DNA from: Auanema rhodensis
Lineage: Eukaryota > Nematoda > Chromadorea > Rhabditida > Rhabditidae
DNA length: 64,000 bases
Assembly: GCA_964057225.1 (NCBI GenBank)
Contig: OZ059899.1
Coordinates: 11,222,001-11,286,000, forward strand
Reading direction: 5' to 3'
Below are positions 11,175 through 22,200 of this stretch, piece after piece (the first letter of the stretch is position 1; each line of letters opens with the position of its first letter). A program made the position numbers and the translations under genes. The notes beneath the pieces were generated by a model. That model ran no database searches. It saw only the letters and a program-made list of their open reading frames with translations, and was not told the DNA's origin.

Positions 11175-11248
11175 TGCCGCCAGCAGGGGTCGAACCTGCG
11201 ACCTTGGGCTTATTAGACCCACGCTCCAACCGACTGAGCTATGGCGGC
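11175..11248 (-). tRNA. trnI-AAU: tRNA-Ile(AAT), A21G variant
   Basis: The last D-loop base is G instead of A. All stems are intact. Confidence 0.9.
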
Positions 11249-11733
11249 TACGAAAGTACGAAATAACAAAGCGCTGATTATAGGAAACGTGAATGAATGC
11301 AGATATTCTCAATTCCGATTCATTAACTAGATCGTGGTCAGCATTTTACAACATTGATAAAATAGAAACTGAGAAAAAAACATCAACAAATGACACTATT
11401 AACTTGGTTTTTTTAACAGCTTTTTTATATTTCTTTTTTCACTATGAGAGAACTTATATTTATTGCTTTTTCAAAATTTTCCATTTTTAACATTATACAT
11501 CTTGACTATCACACATTGAGAACAACAGTTGGCAATGTTGGTTGTCACGTCATGTTTCATGCAGTTAGATTTTCAGACACATTAATACCTTTGACCATTC
11601 TTCTTATGAGTTTTGTAACGATAGATCGTAATAGGAAATGAATTGCTATAATATGAAAAAATACAAGACATAGTCAACATTGATTTCCCCAAATAGTATC
11701 ATGTTTGCTTGTTATTCAATTAGAAGTTAGATT

Positions 11734-11783
11734 GCGTGGGTCTAATAAGCCCAAGGTCGCAGGTTCGACCCCTGCTGGCGGCA
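11734..11783 (+). pseudogene. Truncated tRNA-Ile at the inversion breakpoint
   Basis: Only the anticodon arm, variable region, T-arm and 3' acceptor strand remain (50 bp). The acceptor 5' strand and D-arm are missing, replaced by breakpoint sequence. Confidence 0.9.
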
Positions 11784-12376
11784 AATATTTTTCAAATTTC
11801 TGTTTAATTGTTCAAAAGTAAGTTCAAATTTTGATCTCAGTCATAACTTTATTAAAGAAAAAAAAAGAATATTTGAAGAAAACAATCAAAAAATAAGTGT
11901 TCTAATTGAATAACAAGCAAACATGATACTATTTGGGGAAATCAATGTTGACTATGTCTTGTATTTTTTCATATTATAGCAATTCATTTCCTATTACGAT
12001 CTATCGTTACAAAACTCATAAGAAGAATGGTCAAAGGTATTAATGTGTCTGAAAATCTAACTGCATGAAATATGACGTGACAACCAACATTGCCAACTGT
12101 TGTTCTCAATGTGTGATAGTCAAGATGTATAATGTTAAAAATGGAAAATTTTGAAAAAGCAATAAATATAAGTTCTCTCATAGTGAAAAAAGAAATATAA
12201 AAAAGCTGTTCAAAAAACCAAGTTAATAGTGTCATTTGTTGATGTTTTTTTCTCAGTTTCTATTTTATCAATGTTGTAAAATGCTGACCACGATCTAGTT
12301 AATGAATCGGAATTGAGAATATCTGCATTCATTCACGTTTCCTATAATCAGCGCTTTGTTATTTCGTACTTTCGTA

Positions 12377-12450
12377 GCCGCCATAGCTCAGTCGGTTAGA
12401 GCGTGGGTCTAATAAGCCCAAGGTCGCAGGTTCGACCCCTGCTAGCGGCA
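12377..12450 (+). tRNA. trnI-AAU: tRNA-Ile(AAT), acceptor variant
   Basis: Plus-strand copy in the inverted segment, with the C6-A67 mismatch. Confidence 0.85.
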
Positions 12451-13043
12451 AATATTTTTTAAATTTCTGTTTAATTGTTTAAAAGTAAGTTCAAATTTTG
12501 ATCTCAGTCATAACTTTGTTAAAGAAAAAAAAAGAATATTTCAAGAAAACAATCAAAAAATAAGTGTTCTAATTGAATAACAAGCAAACATGATACTATT
12601 TGGGGAAATCAATGTTGACTATGTCTTGTATTTTTTCATATTATAGCAATTCATTTCCTATTACGATCTATCGTTACAAAACTCATAAGAAGAATGGTCA
12701 AAGGTATTAATGTGTCTGAAAATCTAACTGCATGAAACATGACGTGACAACCAACATTGCCAACTGTTGTTCTCAATGTGTGATAGTCAAGATGTATAAT
12801 GTTAAAAATGGAAAATTTTGAAAAAGCAATAAATATAAGTTCTCTCATAGTGAAAAAAGAAATATAAAAAAGCTGTTAAAAAAACCAAGTTAATAGTGTC
12901 ATTTGTTGATGTTTTTTTCTCAGTTTCTATTTTATCAATGTTGTAAAATGCTGACCACGATCTAGTTAATGAATCGGAATTGAGAATATCTGCATTCATT
13001 CACGTTTCCTATAATCAGCGCTTTGTTATTTCGTACTTTCTTA

Positions 13044-13117
13044 GCCACCATAGCTCAGTCGGTTAGAGCGTGGGTCTAATAAGCCCAAGGTCGCAGGTTC
13101 GACCCCTGCTAGCGGCA
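13044..13117 (+). tRNA. tRNA-Ile(AAT), degenerate acceptor
   Basis: The acceptor begins GCCACCA and ends TAGCGGC, so two of seven acceptor pairs are broken (A4-C69, C6-A67). It is probably not a good substrate. Confidence 0.7.
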
Positions 13118-13969
13118 AATGTTTTTTAAATTTCTGTTTAATTGTTCAAAAGTAAGTTCAAATTTTGATCTCAGTCATAACTTTGTTAAAGAAAAAAAAA
13201 AGAATATTTCAAGAAAACAATCAAAAAATAAGTGTTCTAATTGAATAACAAGCAAACATGATACTATTTGGGGGAAATCAATGTTGACTATGTCTTGTAT
13301 TTTTTCATATTATAGCAATTCATTTCCTATTACGATCTATCGTTACAAAACTCATAAGAAGAATGGTCAAAGGTATTAATGTGTCTGAAAATCTAACTGC
13401 ATGAAACATGACGTGACAACCAACATTGCCAACTGTTGTTCTCAATGTGTGATAGTCAAGATGTATAATGTTAAAAATGGAAAATTTTGAAAAAGCAATA
13501 AATATAAGTTCTCTCATAGTGAAAAAAGAAATATAAAAAAGCTGTTAAAAAAACCAAGTTAATAGTGTCATTTGTTGATGTTTTTTTCTCAGTTTCTATT
13601 AAATTTTCCATTTTTAACATTATACATCTTGACTATCACACATTGAGAACAACAGTTGGCAATGTTGGTTGTCACGTCATGTTTCATGCAGTTAGATTTT
13701 CAGACACATTAATACCTTTGACCATTCTTCTTATGAGTTTTGTAACGATAGATCGTAATAGGAAATGAATTGCTATAATATGAAAAAATACAAGACATAG
13801 TCAACATTGATTTCCCCCAAATAGTATAATGTTTGCTTGTTATTCAATTAGAACACTTATTTTTTGATTGTTTTCTTCAAATATTCTTTTTTTTTCTTTA
13901 ACAAAGTTATGACTGAGATCAAAATTTGAACTTACTTTTGAACAATTAAACAGAAATTTAAAAAATATT

Positions 13970-14043
13970 TGCCGCCAGCAGGGGTCGAACCTGCGACCTT
14001 GGGCTTATTAGACCCACGCTCTAACCGACTGAGCTATGGCGGC
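13970..14043 (-). tRNA. trnI-AAU: tRNA-Ile(AAT)
   Basis: Consensus sequence, first unit after the return to the main orientation. Confidence 0.95.
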
Positions 14044-14635
14044 TACGAAAGTACGGAATAACAAAGCGCTGATTATAGGAAACGTGAATGAATGCAGATA
14101 TTCTCAATTCTGATTCATTAACTAGATCGTGGTCAGCATTTTACAACATTGATAAAATAGAAACTGAGAAAAAAACATCAACAAATGACACTATTAACTT
14201 GGTTTTTTTAACAGCTTTTTTATATTTCTTTTTTCACTATGAGAGAACTTATATTTATTGCTTTTTCAAAATTTTCCATTTTTAACATTATACATCTTGA
14301 CTATCACACATTGAGAACAACAGTTGGCAATGTTGGTTGTCACGTCATGTTTCATGCAGTTAGATTTTCAGACACATTAATACCTTTGACCATTCTTCTT
14401 ATGAGTTTTGTAACGATAGATCGTAATAGGAAATGAATTGCTATAATATGAAAAAATACAAGACATAGTCAACATTGATTTCCCCAAATAGTATCCTGTT
14501 TGCTTGTTATTCAATTAGAACACTAATTTTTTGATTGTTTTCTTGAAATATTCTTTTTTTTCTTTAACAAAGTTATGACTGAGATCAAAATTTGAACTTA
14601 CTTTTGAACAATTAAACAGAAATATAAAAAATATT

Positions 14636-14709
14636 TGCCGCTAGCAGGGGTCGAACCTGCGACCTTGGGCTTATTAGACCCACGCTCTAACCGACTGAGC
14701 TATGGCGGC
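14636..14709 (-). tRNA. trnI-AAU: tRNA-Ile(AAT), acceptor variant
   Basis: C6-A67 mismatch. Confidence 0.85.
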
Positions 14710-15303
14710 TACGAAAGTACGAAATAACAAAGCGCTGATTATAGGAAACGTGAATGAATGCAGATATTCTCAATTCCGATTCATTAACTAGATCGTGGTC
14801 AGCATTTTACAACATTGATAAAATAGAAACTGAGAAAAAAACATCAACAAATGACACTATTCACTTGGTTTTTTTAACAGCTTTTTTATATTTCTTTTTT
14901 CGCTATGAGAGAACTTATATTTATTGCTTTTTCAAAATTTTCCATTTTTAACATTATACATCTTGACTATCACACATTGAGAACAACAGTTGGTAATGTT
15001 GGTTGTCACGTCATATTTCATGCAGTTAGATTTTCAGACACATTAATACCTTTGACTATTCTTCTTATGAGTTTTGTAACGATAGATCGTAATAGGAAAT
15101 GAATTGCTATAATATGAAAAAATACAAGACATAGTCAACATTGATTTCCCCCAAATAGTATCATGTTTGCTTGTTATTCAATTAGAACACTTATTTTTTG
15201 ATTGTTTTCTTCAAATATTCTTTTTTTTTCTTTAACAAAGTTATGACTGAGATCAAAATTTGAACTTACTTTTGAACAATTAAACAGAAATTTAAAAAAT
15301 ATT

Positions 15304-15377
15304 TGCCGCCAGCAGGGGTCGAACCTGCGACCTTGGGCTTATTAGACCCACGCTCTAACCGACTGAGCTATGGCGGC
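15304..15377 (-). tRNA. trnI-AAU: tRNA-Ile(AAT)
   Basis: Consensus over all 74 bp. Confidence 0.95.
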
Positions 15378-15971
15378 TACGAAAGTACAAAATAACAAAG
15401 CGCTGATTATAGGAAACGTGAATGAATGCAGATATTCTCAATTCCGATTCATTAACTAGATCGTGGTCAGCATTTTACAACATTGATAAAATAGAAACTG
15501 AGAAAAAAACATCAACAAATGACACTATTAACTTGGTTTTTTGAACAGCTTTTTTATATTTCTTTTTTCACTATGAGAGAACTTATATTTATTGCTTTTT
15601 CAAAATTTTCCATTTTTAACATTATACATCTTGACTATCACACATTGAGAACAACAGTTGGCAATGTTGGTTGTCACGTCATATTTCATGCAGTTAGATT
15701 TTCAGACACATTAATACCTTTGACCATTCTTCTTATGAGTTTTGTAACGATAGATCGTAATAGGAAATGAATTGCTATAATATGAAAAAATACAAGACAT
15801 AGTCAACATTGATTTCCCCAAATAGTATCATGTTTGCTTGTTATTCAATTAGAACACTTTTTTTTTTGATTGTTTTCTTGAAATATTCTTTTTTTTTCTT
15901 TAACAAAGTTATGACTGAGATCAAAATTTGAACTTACTTTTGAACAATTAAACAGAAATTTAAAAAATATA

Positions 15972-16045
15972 TGCCGCCAGCAGGGGTTGAACCTGCGACC
16001 TTGGGCTTATTAGACCCACGCTCTAACCGACTGAGCTATGGCGGC
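15972..16045 (-). tRNA. trnI-AAU: tRNA-Ile(AAT), G57A variant
   Basis: The T-loop reads TTCAACC instead of TTCGACC; this falls inside the B-box. Confidence 0.88.
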
Positions 16046-16638
16046 TACGAAAGTACGAAATAACAAAGCGCTGATTATAGGAAACGTGAATGAATGCAGA
16101 TATTCTCAATTCCGATTCATTAACTAGATCGTGGTCAGCATTTTACAACATTGATAAAATAGAAACTGAGAAAAAAACATCAACAAATGACACTATTAAC
16201 TTGGTTTTTTGAACAGCTTTTTTATATTTCTTTTTTCACTATGAGAGAACTTATATTTATTGCTTTTTCAAAATTTTCCATTTTTAACATTATACATCTT
16301 GACTATCACACATTGAGAACAACAGTTGGCAATGTTGGTTGTCACGTCATGTTTCATGCAGTTAGATTTTCAGACACATTAATACCTTTGACCATTCTTC
16401 TTATGAGTTTTGTAACGATAGATCGTAATAGGAAATGAATTGCTATAATATGAAAAAATACAAGACATAGTCAACATTGATTTCCCCAAATAGTATCATG
16501 TTTGCTTGTTATTCAATTAGAACACTTTTTTTTCGATTGTTTTCTTGAAATATTCTTTTTTTTTCTTTAACAAAGTTATGACTGAGATCAAAATTTGAAC
16601 TTACTTTTGAACAATTAAACAGAAATTTAAAAAATATA

Positions 16639-16712
16639 TGCCGCCAGCAGGGGTTGAACCTGCGACCTTGGGCTTATTAGACCCACGCTCTAACCGACTG
16701 AGCTATGGCGGC
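16639..16712 (-). tRNA. trnI-AAU: tRNA-Ile(AAT), G57A variant
   Basis: Same T-loop change as the neighbouring copy at 15972. Confidence 0.88.
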
Positions 16713-17306
16713 TACGAAAGTACGAAATAACAAAGCGCTGATTATAGGAAACGTGAATGAATGCAGATATTCTCAATTCCGATTCATTAACTAGATCGTG
16801 GTCAGCATTTTACAACATTGATAAAATAGAAACTGAGAAAAAAACATCAACAAATGACACTATTCACTTGGTTTTTTTAACAGCTTTTTTATATTTCTTT
16901 TTTCGCTATGAGAGAACTTATATTTATTGCTTTTTCAAAATTTTCCATTTTTAACATTATACATCTTGACTATCACACATTGAGAACAACAGTTGGTAAT
17001 GTTGGTTGTCACGTCATATTTCATGCAGTTAGATTTTCAGACACATTAATACCTTTGACTATTCTTCTTATGAGTTTTGTAACGATAGATCGTAATAGGA
17101 AATGAATTGCTATAATATGAAAAAATACAAGACATAGTCAACATTGATTTCCCCCAAATAGTATCATGTTTGCTTGTTATTCAATTAGAACACTTATTTT
17201 TTGATTGTTTTCTTCAAATATTCTTTTTTTTTCTTTAACAAAGTTATGACTGAGATCAAAATTTGAACTTACTTTTGAACAATTAAACAGAAATTTAAAA
17301 AATATT

Positions 17307-17380
17307 TGCCGCCAGCAGGGGTCGAACCTGCGACCTTGGGCTTATTAGACCCACGCTCTAACCGACTGAGCTATGGCGGC
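17307..17380 (-). tRNA. trnI-AAU: tRNA-Ile(AAT)
   Basis: Consensus. It stands 2003 bp from the copy at 15304, its counterpart in the three-unit repeat. Confidence 0.95.
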
Positions 17381-17973
17381 TACGAAAGTACGAAATAACA
17401 AAGCGCTGATTATAGGAAACGTGAATGAATGCAGATATTCTCAATTCCGATTCATTAACTAGATCGTGGTCAGCATTTTACAACATTGATAAAATAGAAA
17501 CTGAGAAAAAAACATCAACAAATGACACTATTAACTTGGTTTTTTGAACAGCTTTTTTATATTTCTTTTTTCACTATGAGAGAACTTATATTTATTGCTT
17601 TTTCAAAATTTTCCATTTTTAACATTATACATCTTGACTATCACACATTGAGAACAACAGTTGGCAATGTTGGTTGTCACGTCATATTTCATGCAGTTAG
17701 ATTTTCAGACACATTAATACCTTTGACCATTCTTCTTATGAGTTTTGTAACGATAGATCGTAATAGGAAATGAATTGCTATAATATGAAAAAATACAAGA
17801 CATAGTCAACATTGATTTCCCCAAATAGTATCATGTTTGCTTGTTATTCAATTAGAACACTTATTTTTTGATTGTTTTCTTCAAATATTCTTTTTTTTTC
17901 TTTAACAAAGTTATGACTGAGATCAAAATTTGAACTTACTTTTGAACAATTAAACAGAAATTTAAAAAATATA

Positions 17974-18047
17974 TGCCGCCAGCAGGGGTTGAACCTGCGA
18001 CCTTGGGCTTATTAGACCCACGCTCTAACCGACTGAGCTATGGCGGC
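17974..18047 (-). tRNA. trnI-AAU: tRNA-Ile(AAT), G57A variant
   Basis: T-loop G57A, 2002 bp from the copy at 15972. Confidence 0.88.
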
Positions 18048-18628
18048 TACGAAAGTACGAAATAACAAAGCGCTGATTATAGGAAACGTGAATGAATGCA
18101 GATATTCTCAATTCCGATTCATTAACTAGATCGTGGTCAGCATTTTACAACATTGATAAAATAGAAACTGAGAAAAAAACATCAACAAATGACACTATTA
18201 ACTTGGTTTTTTGAACAGCTTTTTTATATTTCTTTTTTCACTATGAGAGAACTTATATTTATTGCTTTTTCAAAATTTTCCATTTTTAACATTATACATC
18301 TTGACTATCACACATTGAGAACAACAGTTGGCAATGTTGGTTGTCACGTCATGTTTCATGCAGTTAGATTTTCAGACACATTAATACCTTTGACCATTCT
18401 TCTTATGAGTTTTGTAACGATAGATCGTAATAGGAAATGAATTGCTATAATATGAAAAAATACAAGACATAGTCAACATTGATATCCCCAAATAGTATTA
18501 TGTTTGCTTGTTATTCAATTAGAACACTTATTTTTTGATTGTTTTCTTGAAATATTCTTTTTTTTTCTTTAACAAAGTTATGACTGAGATCAAAATTTAA
18601 ACTGTTACATACATATCTCAAAGGAAAG

Positions 18629-18647
18629 CAGCTGACCATGGCAGCTG
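18629..18647 (+). promoter_or_regulatory. Two E-box motifs in U3 of element B
   Basis: CAGCTG at 18629-18634 and at 18642-18647 lie within an inverted repeat AGCAGCT/AGCTGCT. bHLH factors bind this motif; use here is inferred only. The same pair recurs in the 3' LTR, and two more sit just before it (28822 and 28832). Confidence 0.4.
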
Positions 18648-18756
18648 CTATTATTAAACTAATGCAGATAGTTTTTAAGCAATTCTGAGAATATTCTAGA
18701 TGCACTTTTTATAAGCTTTGTAACAATTTGTGTAAACTGAGTAGGAGTTGTATGGA

Positions 18757-18763
18757 TATATAA
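18757..18763 (+). promoter_or_regulatory. TATA box of element B LTR
   Basis: TATATAA with a T-rich pyrimidine tract starting about 30 nt downstream, in the middle of the LTR. This fits a U3/R boundary near 18790. Confidence 0.7.
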
Positions 18764-18764
18764 A

Positions 18765-18785
18765 CCTGAGTCCTCAAGACTCAGG
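18765..18785 (+). repeat. Hairpin just downstream of the LTR TATA box
   Basis: Perfect 8-bp arms CCTGAGTC and GACTCAGG enclose a 5-nt loop. The hairpin is kept in the 3' LTR. Confidence 0.6.
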
Positions 18786-18884
18786 CATCTCATTATCTCA
18801 TTATCTTACTTTCTCTTTATCTTCTTTATATTCTCTTTCTTAACTCTAGCTTTAATCTTTGTATAATTATATTATAATGCGAAC

Positions 18885-18890
18885 AATAAA
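18885..18890 (+). promoter_or_regulatory. Polyadenylation signal in element B LTR
   Basis: AATAAA; the 3' LTR copy is at 29139-29144, where it would end the element RNA. Confidence 0.6.
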
Positions 18891-19019
18891 GCTTTATATA
18901 TTTCATCTTTTGTTTCTTATTTCACCTTACATTACACACTTATATTTAAAATCATACTCATCGTCTCATAGTCTGTTTGGATATCTCAACTTGGAACCAT
19001 TGGGAATCCAAATGGAACG

Positions 19020-19039
19020 TGGAGGTTCCACCGAGATAT
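19020..19039 (+). promoter_or_regulatory. Primer-binding site of element B, tRNA-Gln type
   Basis: TGGAGGTTCCACCGAGAT directly follows the LTR. It is complementary to a eukaryotic tRNA-Gln 3' end: CCA, U73, acceptor strand UGGAACC, T-stem strand CUCGG. The family assignment comes from general knowledge of tRNA-Gln. The last LTR bases GGAAC can pair with GTTCC in this site. Confidence 0.7.
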
Positions 19040-19234
19040 ACACCAACCACACAAAAATCACCTACGCCCGCACTTTCTTCAACCACACCCGCAGTAAGCT
19101 CATCCCCACCTCTACGAAACTCACCTTCATCCATTTATCATTCTACATCTGGGCATTCTCTATCTCCGTCTCTTCCATCGCAAACTAATCAAGCAAATAC
19201 TTTTGTTGCAGAAAACAAGAGAATTAACCCAAGA

Positions 19235-22200
19235 ATGGACCCAATGGACGAAGGCGCACCACTTACGCAAACCTCGGGAAGGGCACCTGTTCCAACACCT
19301 ACAATCATCCCTCAACCAGCAGCGATTCCGTCCGCCATGCGCGATATAAAAGCTCCACGCTACGATGGAAAAACACCATTCAACCGCTATCTACTATACC
19401 TAGATGAACACTTCAACGCTACAAGAACAACTATGCCCGAACGTCTTCAAAGCATACAATTATTGCTAGAAGATGATCGAGCTTGGATGGGACCATGTCA
19501 AGAAGCGACTCTCAGAAATGATCACACCGAAAAAATAGAGAGAACGAGCAATGCACCGCCTACATGGCTTGAAACAGTTACCAACGGAATCGGTACAAAG
19601 CTTTGCAACAAGATGTTCTAACGAAGCCTACTCGGCTATGGACATGAACAACGAAAGTGAGCTTAACATGCTCCGATCCACCTTCACTTGGGGACTAAGA
19701 CCCGAAATAAGCGAACATGTTAGCCGTCTAGACCCACCAAACTTTGAGGAAGCTTACGAAATGGCCTTACGAGAAGAACTCTTTATACAAAATAGACCAC
19801 CATCGTTCGTCAACAATATGGAGAAGTCGTTCAACAACCTCAACATTCGAGACTCAAAGGACAACAATCAATACCAGAGAAACGAATCTAAGGAGTTCAA
19901 AGGAACCAAACCGATGTATAATGGCAATGGCAAACCACACAACCGATATCCGGACAGATACAACAACCAATATCGGCCTCATCAACACCAATACAGGAAC
20001 CATAACTCACGATTCTCTCAAAATAAGGGATCAAGACAAAACTACTTCGACAGATCACGGAACAGAAGCCAGGAAAGACCATACTATCGAAACCGCGACC
20101 AAAACTATAGCGGACACAACAACCGGCGACAATCAAACAATCACGAACAATACCCCTCTCAATACAATCGAAGCCAATACAACAATTATAGAAGTCGCCC
20201 GCGCAGCACCTCCAATGGACCGGAACGGTATAGAGAACGCACACAGAGCCCAGGAGTACGTTTTCAAGTCAACAACGTCACGGAAAACGAAGTACCGAAC
20301 AACAAAAGAAAATCAACACCATTCCTACCCCTCTTTATCACAATTATCGCACTCATTATAAATACATGCAGTGCAGAAACAACGTACCAGTTATGCACAG
20401 GAAACAGAGGAGGAATATATGTTGAGCCGCCATCGCCAACAGCTTGCCGATCCATCGCACCAACTAATAACCATATCCAGAAGACTACAGCAGAATTGTT
20501 CATCCAAAACCTACAACCAAAAGAATGGGAAGCATGGAAATGTGCATTTGAAACTTACCAACTCTGCATTCACGACGTTTTCTTCATCAGAGAAACTAAT
20601 GTCTCACTAGCAAAAGTTTCACCAACAACACTGCAAGAATGTTCGTCAGCTATTAAAGAAAGAATATTCAACGGTACCAACCTTCAAAGAGAAGCACCAG
20701 GACTCTATGGAACTCCTTCCCACATACAACTATTACTAATGGTATATGGAAACAGGAATGCGAACAACGTACCAGATTCATAGCTGAACGAGGACACATG
20801 ACCAGCCTACAAGACAATACAGTACTCTCAGATATATTCATAAACGACAACGGATGCACCAGTGACAAAGGACAATGCCTAACCAACAACGCTCTCATCA
20901 TATGGACCCCACCATCAGAAAAACATAGTTGCTCGTACACTTCATTAGGCTCTCACGAAGTTTTTATATCAGAAGACACCATATTGATTCCCGGAATTCA
21001 AAGTGCTTTTATTCTAAACAATAAAACACCGGAAAAAGAAGCCTCCTCATGCTTACAAAAAGAGATATTTACTACAAATAGCGGAACTCTAATCTCCTTC
21101 AACTCAACCTCAAGCTTAGGACGATCAAGAAGACACGCAATCACGGAATACCCTAAAGGATTCTTGACAGTTCATCAATACCCCTCGCTAAGATATTCAG
21201 CCAGCAAAACGGGAACTATTCTACTATATACAACCTATATTCAACGGAAAAGACTTGACATACATTACAATCTCAATAACATAACTAATATGTTACCTAA
21301 GTATATCGCAATCTTCAAATACCTAGGTATAAATTTTGATGTTATCAAAAATCGTCTTATATGGCACAAATATGAAGACGTCAACATAGCCATTCTATAC
21401 GCCCTAGGAGAAGCAGAAATAAGAGAAGCAACAAAAATCGCGATCGATAATCTATCGTATAAGGAACTTACGCATAAACTTAGCAAACGGATCACAATTA
21501 AGGATTTTAAGAAGATAATACCAACCAAAACAGGAGACTACTATGAAATCGCGAAAGAAATTGCTTACTCACTTGCGGAAATACCTACTACGTTAGCTAC
21601 AGGAGAAACAACACCATCTTTAGAAGAATACTTATATCAACTCATGCCACCAAGAAAACCAAGACTCACCAAGACACGAAACGATTTAGAACTGTACGAA
21701 CAACTAGCACAAGCAAAAATTATCCTGAACGCAATAAATAATCCGAAGAAGCTACATTCAAAAGAAGAATACGAAGCAGAAATGAAGAAATGGATCAAAT
21801 ATGAAAAAGATCTAAACTTACCACCATTACAACTGCCAAACTACACAGTTATCTTCGATGGCGACGATATATTCTACGGCTTCCGGAAAAGAAACCCTAC
21901 AAATTATAGCATTACACAAGAGGATAGTGGAAAATTTTATAATCATTATCTACCCCTTATCAGTACTCCCGGAACACGACCTTTTGCAACCACAATTAGA
22001 AGCACTTCGACCCCCCTACAAACTACTACTACAACCACTACCACGACCCCTAAGCCTACAACCATAAGGAACGTCATCACTTCGACAATCACACCCAAAA
22101 CACATATATCCACAACAACTAGACCCAAACCAACAATACCCACGTCTTCATCAACTACTACTACTACCACTACTACTACTACTACTTCTACTACTGCTAG

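Larger units (their letters stand above)
8519..11725 (-). repeat. tRNA-Ile tandem array, block 2
   Basis: Continues the array after the MULE with the rest of the split tRNA and four further complete tRNAs. It ends within the spacer at the breakpoint with the inverted segment. Confidence 0.95.
11726..13600 (+). repeat. Inverted segment of the tRNA array (about 2.8 units)
   Basis: The same units run in the opposite direction here, with tRNAs on the plus strand. The left junction joins spacer sequence at 11725 to the middle of a tRNA, with the filler GTTAGATT. The right junction, at 13600/13601, joins two different spacer positions. The breakpoints do not match those of a simple inversion, so sequence was also lost or duplicated. 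Confidence 0.93.
13601..18602 (-). repeat. tRNA-Ile tandem array, block 3
   Basis: Seven tRNAs on the minus strand. Variants recur every three units: the features shared by 14636-16638 and 16639-18602 are offset by about 2003 bp. The block ends at the insertion point of element B. Confidence 0.95.
18603..19019 (+). repeat. 5' LTR of element B (417 bp)
   Basis: Begins TGTTACAT and ends AATGGAACG directly before the primer-binding site, so the 3' terminus is CG and not the usual CA. It contains two CAGCTG boxes, a TATA box, a hairpin just past it and an AATAAA. Confidence 0.92.

Noticed and set aside
12377..13117. Anticodon change or a different isotype among variant tRNAs
   Set aside because: All full-length copies keep the loop CTAATAA, so all are Ile(AAT).
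19744..20361. 205-codon ORF overlapping the Gag tail of element B
   Set aside because: Thr-rich product from the +1 frame of the basic nucleocapsid-like region; the Gag frame explains the sequence.
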